Source: Stictocephala bisonia
Lineage: Eukaryota > Arthropoda > Insecta > Hemiptera > Membracidae
Reading direction: 5' to 3'
DNA: 64,000 nt
Assembly: GCA_035578905.1 (NCBI GenBank)
Contig: JAQJVL010000046.1
Coordinates: forward strand, 2,602,730 to 2,666,729
Both the position numbers and the translations under genes were made by a program. The notes below the pieces were generated by a model that saw nothing but the letters and a program-made list of their open reading frames with translations, was not told the DNA's origin and made no database searches. Of this stretch, positions 22,206-35,620 are shown in pieces; the first letter of the stretch is position 1; every line of letters starts with the position of its first letter.

Positions 22206-24194
22206 CAAATAAATATTTCAGTGGTAGTCGTTATCTGCCCTGGGTTTGGTGATATTTATGAATATAAACCCTTATGATGTTCTTTGAACCGACAGAGTGT
22301 ATTTGTCAAGACTTGCAATGAGTACAGAGAAACTCTGATTTGATTATACTCTGTGGTGCGCACGCAGCTCCCACTCGTAGCCTCGAGGCTTCAACGTAGA
22401 TAATGAATCTGTATTGAAAATGCGCTTCATTTTAAATATACTTTTCACTATGAACTGTTTACTTGTGCTATTTTCCTTCTTATTTATATTTTAGTTCTTT
22501 AGGTACAAAGTATTTTATATTTTTTGTTGTGACTAGTTCTGTTCGTTTTTGTCAATGTAGATGATTACTTCAATGTAGATGATTACTATTAGAGTGTTGT
22601 AGAAGATAACCATGTTTTCTAACCTTATATTGCTGTTTACACTTTAAGGCGGTTCAGCCGGCATTAGGGACTAATGTAATTCTCTACGCGCGCTAGATGT
22701 ACGTCTGACCTCGAGATACTCACACACAAACACCGACCCCGACCCCTCCACTGGGATGGGGGGGGGTTATAATTGAAGGAAGTCATTGAAACATGATCCT
22801 GCGGGTGCTGTGTCTCGCTGTACTTGTGCGTAACGAGTGTATTGTAATATAACATGCGGGTAAAGTACATATCCCAGTTGATTATATAAAATGAATCGAT
22901 TTTGTAAATTGTTTGATATTAAAAAGCATAAGATGCCAAACACGATACTGTATTTAACATTTTAAAAAACCTATAACATTAATTATTTACAATCAAATTG
23001 GTTAATTTGCAGTAAAATTACGTAATTTCGTATAACTGATGAGCAAGACCAGTCCTGTGAGGGTCTGTTTTTAAAGTTTGGGAATAATCGGGAAAATAGT
23101 TTCTTAATTCTGTATGTACCAAGAAAGCCCAAATTCGCATCTTTGAGATAATGGATTTATAACTATAAATGAAAGAACTACTTGAGAGGCGTTTAATAGA
23201 TTATATAAAGACATAGCAATCGAAAAAAATGAAAACAATTTTTTTTTTACCAAACAGCCTTAACGTATGGCTCAGACCCATTGGACTGTTTTACTAAACT
23301 GACTATAATTCATTTTCATGACGGAATTTTTTCCACGTACAGTATATACGTGAAAGATTGACCACGGTGTCACTTGAAACCTTGCCACATTTGTTGTTTT
23401 AATACCGAAACAATGAGCAAAGTTCTGTCTATGGGGATCTTTATTACTTCTTGGGGGAACCACCAAGAAAAAATTTACAAAAATGGGTTATGGCCCCTAA
23501 TCCCCCCTCAGCCAAACTCAAAATGTTCAAATTGCAACCTTCAACTTGTAAAACCTATACAAATAGCCCATTAAAAATTTAGTGTTGGTACAACAAATTG
23601 CTAAATCACACCAAACGTTTAGTCACTGTGTATGTAATTTGTAAAAGTGTAAAAATTACTATTTCAACCATACCTTCACGACCGGTGCACCAATTTCAAA
23701 ATGTTTTATGTCAAATTACTCAGCATAACTATAGCTGTACAATGAGTGGTCACACACCATATCATACAATTTCAAAATTGTTAGTTCAGTTTTAATAAAA
23801 CATAAAAATAGGGATTGTGATTTCTACAGTTTATATAGTTGCATGTATACGTATTATACATACAACTATTTAATTAGTCAGATTATAATTTCTTGATACA
23901 GTTTTGTAGTACTGTATAAAGCGCAAAATGTTTTTTATTTGGAATTGCCTAAATATTTTTGTTATTCACAGCGACTAAACGGTTTGTGCGATTACAAAAT
24001 GTCTTGTAGCAAAAGTCTAAATTATTTATGTGATTTTATTAAGGTACTACAAAGTATATGTTGCCCTTTGATGGTTTTTTTTTTTTTTTTTTAGTGAAAA
24101 CAACCTATTTAAGAAAAAGACAAAAAATAGATGAACCACATTGAAAAATATTCAAAGGAAAATAGTTTTATTGAAAAGTACTTATGTCTTAGTG
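22206..24194. other. No gene recognised
   Basis: AT-rich sequence with a G tract (22758-22766), a near-perfect short duplication near 22553-22585 and a T run near 24078-24094. Open frames here (for example 23374-23574) lack splice or domain evidence. Confidence 0.5.
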
Positions 24195-27100
24195 TAAATA
24201 AGTGCAGCAAACTTGGTCGTGATTAGGAAAGCAATAATGGACCTTGGAGCAGAGACTTTGGCGTTCAACACGGGTTGTAACATCTAGTTAGAACATATAT
24301 ATTGTGTAATAAAGTAGGAACACAGAGAAAGGACGGGTGAGTAAACTAGTGCAGCAAACTTGGTCGTGATTAGGAAAGCAATAATGGACCATGGAGCAGA
24401 GCGCCCTGGCGTTCAACACGGGTTGTAACATCTAGTCAGAACATATATATTGTGTAATAAAGTAGGAACACAGAGGAAGGACGGGTGAGTAAACTAGTGC
24501 AGCAAACTTGGTCGTGATTAGGAAAGCAATAATGGACCTTGCAGCAGAGACTTTGCGTTCAACACGGGTTGTAACATCAGAGCATATATATTGTGTAATA
24601 AAGTAGGAATACAGAGGAAGGACGCGTGAGTAAACTAGTGCAACAAACTTGGTCGTGATTAGGAAAGCAATAATGGACCTTGCAGCAGAGACTTTGCGTT
24701 CAACACGGGTTGTAACATCTAGTCAGAACATATATATTGTGTAATAAAGTAGGAAAACAGAGGATGGACGCGTGAGTAAATTAGTGCAACAAACTTGGTC
24801 GTGATTAGGAGAGCAATAATGGACCTTGCAGCAGAGACTTTGCGTTCAACACGGGTTGTAACATCAGAGCATATATATTGTGTAATAAAGTAGGAATACA
24901 GAGGAAGGACGCGTGAGTAAACTAGTGCAACAAACTTGGTCGTGATTAGGAAAGCAATAATGGACCTTGCAGCAGAGACTTTGCGTTCAACACGGGTTGT
25001 AACATCAGAGCATATATATTGTGTAATAAAGTAGGAATACAGAGGAAGGACGCGTGAGTAAACTAGTGCAGCAAACTTGGTCGTGATTAGGAAAGCAATA
25101 ATGGACCTTGGAGCAGAGACTTTGCGTTCAACACGGGTTGTAACATCTAGTTAGAACATATATATTGTGTAATAAAGTAGGAAAACAGAGGATGGACGCG
25201 TGAGTAAACTAGTGCAGCAAACTTGGTCGTGATTAGGAAAGCAATAATGGACCATGGAGCAGAGCGCTTTGGCGTTCATCACGGGTTGTAACATCTAGTT
25301 AGAACATATATATTGTGTAATAAAGTAGGAACACAGAGGAAGGACGGGTGAGTAAACTAGTGCAGCAAACTTGGTCGTGATTAGGAAAGCAATAATGGAC
25401 CATGGAGCAGAGCGCTTTGGCGTTCATCACGGGTTGTAACATCTAGTTAGAACATATATATTGTGTAATAAAGTAGGAACACAGAGGAAGGACGGGTGAG
25501 TAAACTAGTGCAGCAAACTTGGTTGTGATTAGGAAAGCAATAAAGGACCATGGAGCAGAGCGCTTTGGCGTTCAACACGGGTTGTAACGTCTAGTTAGAA
25601 CATATATATTGTGTAATAAAGTAGGAACACAGAGGAAGGACGCGTGAGTAAACTAGTGCAGCAAACTTGGTCGTGATTAGGAAAGCAATAATGGACCTTG
25701 GAGCAGAGCGCTTTGGCGTTCAACACGGGTAGTAGCATCTAGTTCGAATATATATATTGTGTAATAAAGTAGGAACACAGAGGAAGGACGGGTGAGTAAA
25801 CTAGTGCAGCAAACTTGGTTGTGATTAGGAAAGCAATAAAGGACCATAGAGCAGAGCGCCCTGGCGTTCAACACGGGTTGTAACATCTAGTTAGAACATA
25901 TATATTGTGTAATAAAGTAGGAACACAGAGGAAGGACGGGTGAGTAAACTAGTGCAGCAAACTTGGTCGTGATTAGGAAAGCAATAAAGGACCATGGAGC
26001 AGAGTGCTTTGGCGTTCAACACGGGTTGTAACATCTAGTTAGAACATATATATTGTGTAATAAAGTAGGAAAACAGAGGAAGGGCGCGTGAGTAAACTAG
26101 TGCAGCAATCTTGGTTGTGATTAGGAAAGCAATAAAGGACCATGGAGCAGAGCGCTTTGGCGTTCAACACGGGTTGTAACGTCTAGTTAGAACATATATA
26201 TTGTGTAATAAAGTAGGAATACAGAGGAAGGACGGGTGAGTAAACTAGTGCAACAAACTTGGTCGTGATTAGGAAAGCAATAAAGGACCATGGAGCAGAG
26301 CGCTTTGGCGTTCAACAAGGGTTGTAACATCTAGTTAGAACATATATATTGTGTAATAAAGTAGGAACACAGAGGAAGGACGGGTGAGTAAACTAGTGCA
26401 GCAAACTTGGTCGTGATTAGGAAAGCAATAAAGGACCATGGAGCAGAGTGCTTTGGCGTTCAACACGGGTTGTAACGTCTAGTTAGAACATATATATTGT
26501 GTAATAAAGTAGGAACACAGAGGAAGGACGGGTAAGTAAATTAGTGCAGCAAACTTGGTCGTGATTAGGAAAGCAATAAAGGACCATGGAGCAGAGCGCT
26601 TTGGCGTTCAACACGGGTTGTAACGTCTAGTTAGAACATATATATTGTGTAATAAAGTAGGAAAACAGAGGAAGGGCGCGTGAGTAAACTAGTGCAGCAA
26701 ACTTGGTTGTGATTAGGAAAGCAATAAAGGACCATGGAGCAGAGCGCTTTGGCGTTCAACACGGGTTGTAACGTCTAGTTAGAACATATATATTGTGTAA
26801 TAAAGTAGGAACACAGAGGAAGGACGGGTGAGTAAACTAGTGCAGCAAACTTGGTCGTGATTAGGAAAGCAATAAAGGACCATGGAGCAGAGCGCTTTGG
26901 CGTTCAACACGGGTTGTAACATCTAGTTAGAACATATATATTGTGTAATAAAGTAGGAACACAGAGGAAGGACGGGTGAGTAAACTAGTGCAGCAAACTT
27001 GGTCGTGATTAGGAAAGCAATAAAGGACCATGGAGCAGAGCGCTTTGGCGTTCAACACGGGTTGTAACATCTAGTTAGAACATATATATTGTGTAATAAA

Positions 27101-30100
27101 GTAGGAACACAGAGGAAGGACGGGTGAGTAAACTAGTGCAGCAAACTTGGTCGTGATTAGGAAAGCAATAAAGGACCATGGAGCAGAGCGCTTTGGCGTT
27201 CAACACGGGTTGTAACATCTAGTTAGAACATATATATTGTGTAATAAAGTAGGAAAACAGAGGAAGGGTGCGTGAGTAAACTAGTGCAGCAAACTTGGTT
27301 GTGATTAGGAAAGCAATAAAGGACCATGGAGCAGAGCGCTTTGGCGTTCAACACGGGTTGTAACGTCTAGTTAGAACATATATATTGTGTAATAAAGTAG
27401 GAATACAGAGGAAGGACGGGTGAGTAAACTAGTGCAACAAACTTGGTCGTGATTAGGAAAGCAATAAAGGACCATGGAGCAGAGCACTTTGGCGTTCAAC
27501 ACGGGTTGTAACGTCTAGTTAGAACATATATATTGTGTAATAAAGTAGGAAAACAGAGGATGGACGCGTGAGTAAACTAGTGCAGCAAACTTGGTTGTGA
27601 TTAGGAAAGCAATAAAGGACCATGGAGCAGAGCACTTTGGCGTTCAACACGGGTTGTAACGTCTAGTTAGAACATATATATTGTGTAATAAAGTAGGAAA
27701 ACAGAGGATGGACGCGTGAGTAAACTAGTGCAGCAAACTTGGTTGTGATTAGGAAAGCAATAAAGGACCATGGAGCAGAGCGCTTTGGCGTTCAACACGG
27801 GTTGTAACATCTAGTTAGAACATATATATTGTGTAATAAAGTAGGAAAACAGAGGAAGGGCGCGTGAGTAAACTAGTGCAGCAAACTTGGTTGTGATTAG
27901 GAAAGCAATAAAGGACCATGGAGCAGAGCGCTTTGGCGTTCAACACGGGTTGTAACGTCTAGTTAGAACATATATATTGTGTAATAAAGTAGGAATACAG
28001 AGGAAGGACGGGTGAGTAAACTAGTGCAGCAAACTTGGTCGTGATTAGGAAAGCAATAAAGGACCATGGAGCAGAGCACTTTGGCGTTCAACACGGGTTG
28101 TAACGTCTAGTTAGAACATATATATTGTGTAATAAAGTAGGAAAACAGAGGAAGGACGCGTGAGTAAACTAGTGCAGCAAACTTGGTTGTGATTAGGAAA
28201 GCAATAAAGGACCATGGAGCAGAGCGCTTTGGCGTTCAACACGGGTTGTAACGTCTAGTTAGAACATATATATTGTGTAATAAAGTAGGAAAACAGAGGA
28301 TGGACGCGTGAGTAAACTAGTGCAGCAAACTTGGTTGTGATTAGGAAAGCAATAAAGGACCATGGAGCAGAGCGCTTTGGCGTTCAACACGGGTTGTAAC
28401 GTCTAGTTAGAACATATATATTGTGTAATAAAGTAGGAAAACAGAGGAAGGACGCGTGAGTAAACTAGTGCAGCAAACTTGGTCGTGATTAGGAAAGCAA
28501 TAAAGGACCATGGAGCAGAGCGCTTTGGCGTTCAACACGGGTTGTAACATCTAGTTAGAACATATATATTGTGTAATAAAGTAGGAACACAGAGGAAGGA
28601 CGGGTGAGTAAACTAGTGCAGCAAACTTGGTTGTGATTAGGAAAGCAATAAAGGACCATGGAGCAGAGCGCCCTGGCGTTCAACACGGGTTGTAACATCT
28701 AGTTAGAACATATATATTGTGTAATAAAGTAGGAACACAGAGGAAGGACGGGTGAGTAAACTAGTGCAGCAAACTTGGTCGTGATTAGGAAAGCAATAAA
28801 GGACCTTGGAGCAGAGCGCTTTGGCGTTCAACACGGGTTGTAACATCTAGTTAGAACATATATATTGTGTAATAAAGTAGGAACACAGAGGAAGGACGCG
28901 TGAGTAAACTAGTGCAGCAAACTTGGTTGTGATTAGGAAAGCAATAAAGGACCATGGAGCAGAGCGCTTTGGCGTTCAACACGGGTTGTAACATCTAGTT
29001 AGAACATATATATTGTGTAATAAAGTAGGAAAACAGAGGAAGGACGGGTGAGTAAACTAGTGCAGCAAACTTGGTCGTGATTAGGAAAGCAATAAAGGAC
29101 CATGGAGCAGAGCGCTTTGGCGTTCAACACGGGTTGTAACATCTAGTTAGAACATATATATTGTGTAATAAAGTAGGAACACAGAGGAAGGACGGGTGAG
29201 TAAACTAGTGCAGCAAACTTGGTCGTGATTAGGAAAGCAATAATGGACATGGAGCAGAGCGCTTTGGCGTTCAACACGGGTTGTAACATCTAGTTAGAAC
29301 ATATATATTGTGTAATAAAGTAGGAACACAGAGGAAGGACGGGTGAGTAAACTAGTGCAGCAAACTTGGTCGTGATTAGGAAAGCAATAATGGACATGGA
29401 GCAGAGCGCTTTGGCGTTCAACACGGGTTGTAACATCTAGTTAGAACATATATATTGTGTAATAAAGTAGGAACACAGAGGAAGGACGGGTGAGTAAACT
29501 AGTGCAGCAAACTTGGTCGTGATTAGGAAAGCAATAAAGGACCATGGAGCAGAGCGCTTTGGCGTTCAACACGGGTTGTAACATCTAGTTAGAACATATA
29601 TATTGTGTAATAAAGTAGGAACACAGAGGAAGGACGGGTGAGTAAACTAGTGCAGCAAACTTGGTCGTGATTAGGAAAGCAATAAAGGACCATGGAGCAG
29701 AGCGCTTTGGCGTTCAACACGGGTTGTAACATCTAGTTAGAACATATATATTGTGTAATAAAGTAGGAACACAGAGGAAGGACGGGTGAGTAAACTAGTG
29801 CAGCAAACTTGGTCGTGATTAGGAAAGCAATAAAGGACCATGGAGCAGAGCGCTTTGGCGTTCAACACGGGTTGTAACATCTAGTTAGAACATATATATT
29901 GTGTAATAAAGTAGGAACACAGAGGAAGGACGGGTGAGTAAACTAGTGCAGCAAACTTGGTCGTGATTAGGAAAGCAATAAAGGACCATGGAGCAGAGCG
30001 CTTTGGCGTTCAACACGGGTTGTAACATCTAGTTAGAACATATATATTGTGTAATAAAGTAGGAAAACAGAGGAAGGGTGCGTGAGTAAACTAGTGCAGC

Positions 30101-31800
30101 AAACTTGGTTGTGATTAGGAAAGCAATAAAGGACCATGGAGCAGAGCGCTTTGGCGTTCAACACGGGTTGTAACATCTAGTTAGAACATATATATTGTGT
30201 AATAAAGTAGGAAAACAGAGGAAGGACGGGTGAGTAAACTAGTGCAACAAACTTGGTCGTGATTAGGAAAGCAATAAAGGACCTTGGAGCAGAGCGCTTT
30301 GGCGTTCAACACGGGTTGTAACATCTAGTTAGAACATATATATTGTGTAATAAAGTAGGAAAACAGAGGAAGGACGCGTGAGTAAACTAGTGCAGCAAAC
30401 TTGGTTGTGATTAGGAAAGCAATAAAGGACCATGGAGCAGAGTGCTTTGGCGTTCAACACGGGTTGTAACGTCTAGTTAGAACATATATATTGTGTAATA
30501 AAGTAGGAAAACAGAGGAAGGGCGCGTGAGTAAACTAGTGCAGCAAACTTGGTCGTGATTAGGAAAGCAATAAAGGACCATGGAGCAGAGCGCTTTGGCG
30601 TTCAACACGGGTTGTAACATCTAGTTAGAACATATATATTGTGTAATAAAGTAGGAAAACAGAGGAAGGGCGCGTGAGTAAACTAGTGCAGCAAACTTGG
30701 TTGTGATTAGGAAAGCAATAAAGGACCATGGAGCAGAGCGCTTTGGCGTTCAACACGGGTTGTAACGTCTAGTTAGAACATATATATTGTGTAATAAAGT
30801 AGGAAAACAGAGGAAGGACGGGTGAGTAAACTAGTGCAGCAAACTTGGTCGTGATTAGGAAAGCAATAAAGGACCATGGAGCAGAGCGCTTTGGCGTTCA
30901 ACACGGGTTGTAACATCTAGTTAGAACATATATATTGTGTAATAAAGTAGGAAAACAGAGGAAGGGCGCGTGAGTAAACTAGTGCAGCAAACTTGGTTGT
31001 GATTAGGAAAGCAATAAAGGACCATGGAGCAGAGCGCTTTGGCGTTCAACACGGGTTGTAACGTCTAGTTAGAACATATATATTGTGTAATAAAGTAGGA
31101 AAACAGAGGAAGGACGCGTGAGTAAACTAGTGCAGCAAACTTGGTCGTGATTAGGAAAGCAATAAAGGACCATGGAGCAGAGCGCTTTGGCGTTCAACAC
31201 GGGTTGTAACATCTAGTTAGAACATATATATTGTGTAATAAAGTAGGAAAACAGAGGAAGGGCGCGTGAGTAAACTAGTGCAGCAAACTTGGTCGTGATT
31301 AGGAAAGCAATAAAGGACCATGGAGCAGAGCGCTTTGGCGTTCAACACGGGTTGTAACGTCTAGTTAGAACATATATATTGTGTAATAAAGTAGGAAAAC
31401 AGAGGAAGGGACGCGTGAGTAAACTAGTGCAGCAAACTTGGTCGTGATTAGGAAAGCAATAAAGGACCATGGAGCAGAGCGCTTTGGCGTTCAACACGGG
31501 TTGTAACATCTAGTTAGAACATATATATTGTGTAATAAAGTAGGAACAAAGAGGAAGGACGGGTGAGTAAACTAGTGCAGCAAACTTGGTCGTGATTAGG
31601 AAAGCAATAAAGGACCATGGAGCAGAGCGCTTTGGCGTTCAACACGGGTTGTAACATCTAGTTAGAACATATATATTGTGTAATAAAGTAGGAAAACAGA
31701 GGAAGGACGGGTGAGTAAACTAGTGCAGCAAACTTGGTTGTGATTAGGAAAGCAATAAAGGACCATGGAGCAGAGCACTTTGGCGTTTAACACGGGTTGT
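24195..31800 (+). repeat. 148-bp satellite array, about 51 copies
   Basis: AGTGCAGCAAACTTGG recurs every 147-148 bp, for example at 24201, 24348, 24496, 26839 and 26987. Units run through GATTAGGAAAGCAATAA, GGACCATGGAGCAGAGCG, CAACACGGGTTGTAAC, ATATATATTGTGTAATAAAG and GAGGAAGGACG. Copies at 24500-25100 have short deletions and are the most varied; those after 26000 are nearly uniform. Linked variants (GGTCGTG/GGTTGTG, AACATC/AACGTC, ACGGGTG/GCGCGTG) mark subfamilies. The array ends abruptly at about 31800. Confidence 0.97.
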
Positions 31801-32479
31801 CTTTAGAAGTGTTTAGACAATTCAATGTTATTGCTTCTGCCTCGACTCTCCAAACGACGGTTTAACGGCTGTATTATATTTAACTCATGAGAGCAATGTT
31901 ACAGGCTAAATCATTGTGATAACATTTTATTGATATACAAGCATGAGTTAAGTACAAATATTCAAAATATTATATTAGTATATACTTTCCATTTGACTCA
32001 TTTTAATTTATTATTTTATGACAGAAATATCGTATATATATTTCTCTGTATTATTCCCATCGTGATTGCGGGGTCAAATGTTGAATCCCTGATGTATCCC
32101 TTTCGTTGAATAAAGAACGCAGAAGCCTGCTGCTAACTGTATGGCCGCAGTATGGAAATAACTTTTAGTAATTTTTTATTTTATAAAAAAGTAATGAAAA
32201 TAAATTATTAATTTCATTTTTATTTTGTTGTTTTAAATACAAATAATATAGGTACTTTATTATATCTCAGCTTAAAATTGAGAATTCTTAACACCATATT
32301 TAATAGAAAATCTAACGATATATGACAACATCGAGGTGGCATTCACACACTACTGACAAGTGAGGCAACTTCCCCACAATTTAAGGGCTGGAGGGCTCGG
32401 CATTCTTGATCTACTCTCCAAATACCACATTTAAACATATCAGACAAAACAATATATCATCTTGGGAACAACCTAGTTG
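31801..32479. other. Spacer between two satellite arrays
   Basis: AT-rich, no exon supported. It contains CCTGATGTATCCCTTT at 32088-32103, identical to 16 bp of the 42-bp satellite unit that begins about 390 bp further on. Confidence 0.55.
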
Positions 32480-33963
32480 CATTACACAAAGGCCTCAGGT
32501 ATGCCTTTAACATCCTAGTTGCGCTACAAGTATACCTGAAGTATCCCTTTATAATCCTAGTTGCGCTACAAGTATACCTGATGTATCCCTTTAAAATCCT
32601 AGTAGCGCTACAAGTATACCTGAGGTATCCCTTTAAAATCCTAGTAGCGCTACAAGTATACCTGAGGTATCCCTTTAAAATCCTAGTAGCGCTACAAGTA
32701 TACCTGAGGTATCCCTTTAAAATCCTAGTAGCGCTACAAGTATACCTGAGGTATCCCTTTAAAATCCTAGTAGCGCTACAAGTATACCTGAGGTATCCCT
32801 TTAACTTCCTAGATGCGCTACAAGTATACCTGATGTATCCCTTTAACTTCCTAGATGCACTACAAATATACCTGAGGTATCCCTTTAACATCCTAGATGC
32901 GCTACAAGTATACCTGATGTATCCCTTTAACTTCCTAGATGCGCTACAATTATACCTGAGGTATCCCTTTAACATCCTAGATGCACTACAAGTATACCTG
33001 ATCTATCCCTTTAACTTCCTAGATGCGCTACAAGTATACCTGATCTATCCCTTTAACTTCCTAGATGCGCTACAAGTATACCTGAGGTATCCCTTTAACT
33101 TCCTAGATGCACTACAAAAATACCTGTGGTATCCCTTTAACTTCCTAGATGCGCTACAAGTATACCTGAGGTATCCCTTTAACTTCCTAGATGCACTACA
33201 AGTATACCTGAGGTATCCCTTTAACATCCTAGACGCACTACAAGTATACCTGAGGTATCCCTTTAACTTCCTAGATGCACTACAAGTATAGCCTACCTGA
33301 TGTATCCCTTTAACTTCCTAGATGCACTACAAGTATACCTGAGGTATCCCTTTAACATCCTAGATGCACTACAAGTATACCTGATGTATCCCTTTAACTT
33401 CCTAGATGCGCTACAAGTATACCTGAGGTATCCCATTAACATCCTAGATTCACTACAAGTATACCTGATGTATCCCTTTAACTTCCTAGATGCGCTACAA
33501 GTATACCTGAGGTATCCCTTTAACATCTCAGATGCGCTAAAAGTATACCTGATGTATCCCTTTAACTTCCTAGATGCGCTACAAGTATACCTGAGGTATC
33601 CCTTTAACTTCCTAGATGCACTACAAGTATACCTGAGGTATCCCTTTAACATCCTAGATGCACTACAAGTATACCTGATGTATCCCTTTAACTTCCTAGA
33701 TGCGCTACAAGTATACCTGAGGTATCCGTTTAACATCCTAGATGCGCTTCAAGTATACCTGAGGTATCCCTTTAACATCCTAGTTGCGCTACAAGTATAC
33801 CTGAGGTATCCCTTTAACATCCTAGATGCGCTACAAGTATACCTGAGGTATCCCTTTAACTTCCTAGATGCGCTACAAGTATACCTGATGTATCCCTTTA
33901 ACTTCCTAGATGCACTACAAGTATACCTGAGGTATCCCTTTCATCCTAGATGCACTACAAGTA
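32480..33963 (+). repeat. 42-bp satellite, left block, about 35 copies
   Basis: Units read ACCTGAGGTATCCCTTTAAC followed by ATCCTAGTTGCGCTACAAGT and AT, exactly 42 bp. Variants AACTTCC and GATGCGC/GATGCAC dominate this block. The period is 14 codons without stops in several frames, so long open frames arise on both strands; none is called as a gene. A LINE interrupts the array at 33964. Confidence 0.96.
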
Positions 33964-35362
33964 AACCCAATCTTTTCAAAATTCACACTTTTTAGACAAT
34001 TTAAAATATGCTGAGGTGAAGCCACTTTACAAAAAGGGAGAAAGACATAATCCAGATAATTATAGACCCGTTTCAGTGTTACCCTCTTTTTCAAAAATAT
34101 TTGAAAAATCTGCATTGCTTCAAATCTCTTATTTTTTGGAACATTGTAAAATATTGGTGGATGATCAGTTTGGGTTTAGAAAGGGCCGAAGTACAATAAG
34201 TGCAATTTCAAAGCTTTGCGAGGAAGTTTCTTGGGCCTTGGATGGATCGCAGAGCACTGCTGGGGTGTTCTGTGATCTGTCCAAGGCTTTTGATTGCGTT
34301 GATCACACCCTTTTGTTGAACAAGCTCTACTTCTATAAATTTTCATCGAAAGCAGTTGAATGGATTAGGTCTTATCTAGAAAATAGGTACCAGCGCACGG
34401 TAATAGTAAAAAATAACACCAAAACAAAGTCTGAATGGAAAAAAATACAGGTGGGGGTGCCTCAAGGATCTATTCTGGGCCCCTTATTATTTATTTTGTA
34501 CATAAATGACTTACCAATTAATATTTCTCATAGCTTAATATTGTACGCCGATGACACTACGGCAATTATAAAAGCGAATAGCAATAGTGAACTAGAAATG
34601 TATATTGATCAATCTTTAATAGAACTTACACATTGGTTTGAAGCAAATGGTCTGAAATTGAATTGCAGTAAAACACAAATATTACAATTTAGCACTCCGC
34701 AAAATATTTTAAAAATTGACAGAGATATTAATTTTCAAGGGCAGTGCTTGAATTTGGCAAAAAGTGTTAAGTTTTTGGGAGTAGATTTGGATGCTAATTT
34801 TAAATGGAATACTGCAATAGAAAATATTTCAAAAAGGCTTAATTCGTCTTGTTTCCAGATGAGGGTCCTCAAAGATGTAGTCGATTTGAAAACGAAGATG
34901 ATGGTTTACTATGCCTATTTTTTCCCTATAGTTTCTTATGGAATCGAGTTTTGGGGTTGTACTTGTCAATCTGAAATTATATTTAAAATACAAAAGAGGC
35001 TCTTAAGGATCATGACAAACTCGTCTTGGAGAGCACCTTGCAAGCAAATTTTCAAGGACTTAAATATTTTGACAATACCTAGTTTATATATTTACAAAGT
35101 TCTTATGTTAGTGCACACCAGTTTTGACCTGATATCAGACCAGCAGTTTCATCACAAATACAACACTCGATTCAAAAATGATCTTCAATATCCTATCCAC
35201 AGATTGTCGTTAACTGAAAGATCACCATTATATATGGGGAAAAGAGCATTTAATAAGTTGCCTTCAAACATAAAATGCCTTGTAAGAGACACGTCATTCA
35301 AATGTGCAGTTTCCAATTTCCTGTTGGAAAAAAATTGCTATAGGTTAGATGAATTTTTTTAA
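33963..35362 (+). CDS. Non-LTR retrotransposon reverse transcriptase (5'-truncated, frame intact)
   Basis: The open frame starts directly at the insertion junction (33963), without its own start codon, and runs to the TAA at 35362; 448 codons follow the first in-frame GTG at 34016. Counting from there, NPDNYRPVSVLP is at about 12-23, the motif A region FCDLSKAFDCVDH at 85-97, VGVPQGSILGPLLF at 146-159, the active site YADD at 177-180, KFLGVDLD at 252-259, and a C-terminal helical region ending LDEFF. It copies LINE RNA by target-primed reverse transcription. The endonuclease and ORF1 are missing, so this copy cannot move by itself. No stops or shifts in 1.4 kb imply recent insertion. The Jockey/CR1 side of the LINE tree seems likely, but I cannot assign the clade. 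Confidence 0.93.
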
Positions 35363-35620
35363 GCTAATTTGTATTACTAAGGATAAAAACCCTATTTTTA
35401 TTGTATTTTGTTGAGAGCTTTTTGTGATGGTGTGTGATAGTTAAGAAAATTTTATTATTTATATCATAGCATAAATATTATTTAATGTATGACAAAAAGT
35501 ACATATTTCATATGAACTATACTCTTGTAAATATACTGACAATGTCACCTGTTTTTTTAGCAATGCTATAATGTAAACGTTATTTATGTGACAATAAAGA
35601 ATGATTATGATTATGATTAT
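33964..35620 (+). mobile_element. 5'-truncated LINE inserted in the 42-bp satellite
   Basis: The left junction follows ACAAGTA of a satellite unit. The right junction resumes at ACCTGATG (35621), so the satellite phase is preserved to within about 3 bp and no long target duplication exists. The 3' UTR (35363-35620) ends with ACAATAAAG and a short GATTAT tandem tail. The tail replaces a poly(A), as in CR1-like LINEs. Confidence 0.92.

Noticed and set aside
24195..31800. CRISPR-like regular repeats
   Set aside because: There are no unique spacers between repeats; the whole 148-bp unit repeats head to tail in a eukaryotic setting. The same applies to the other arrays.
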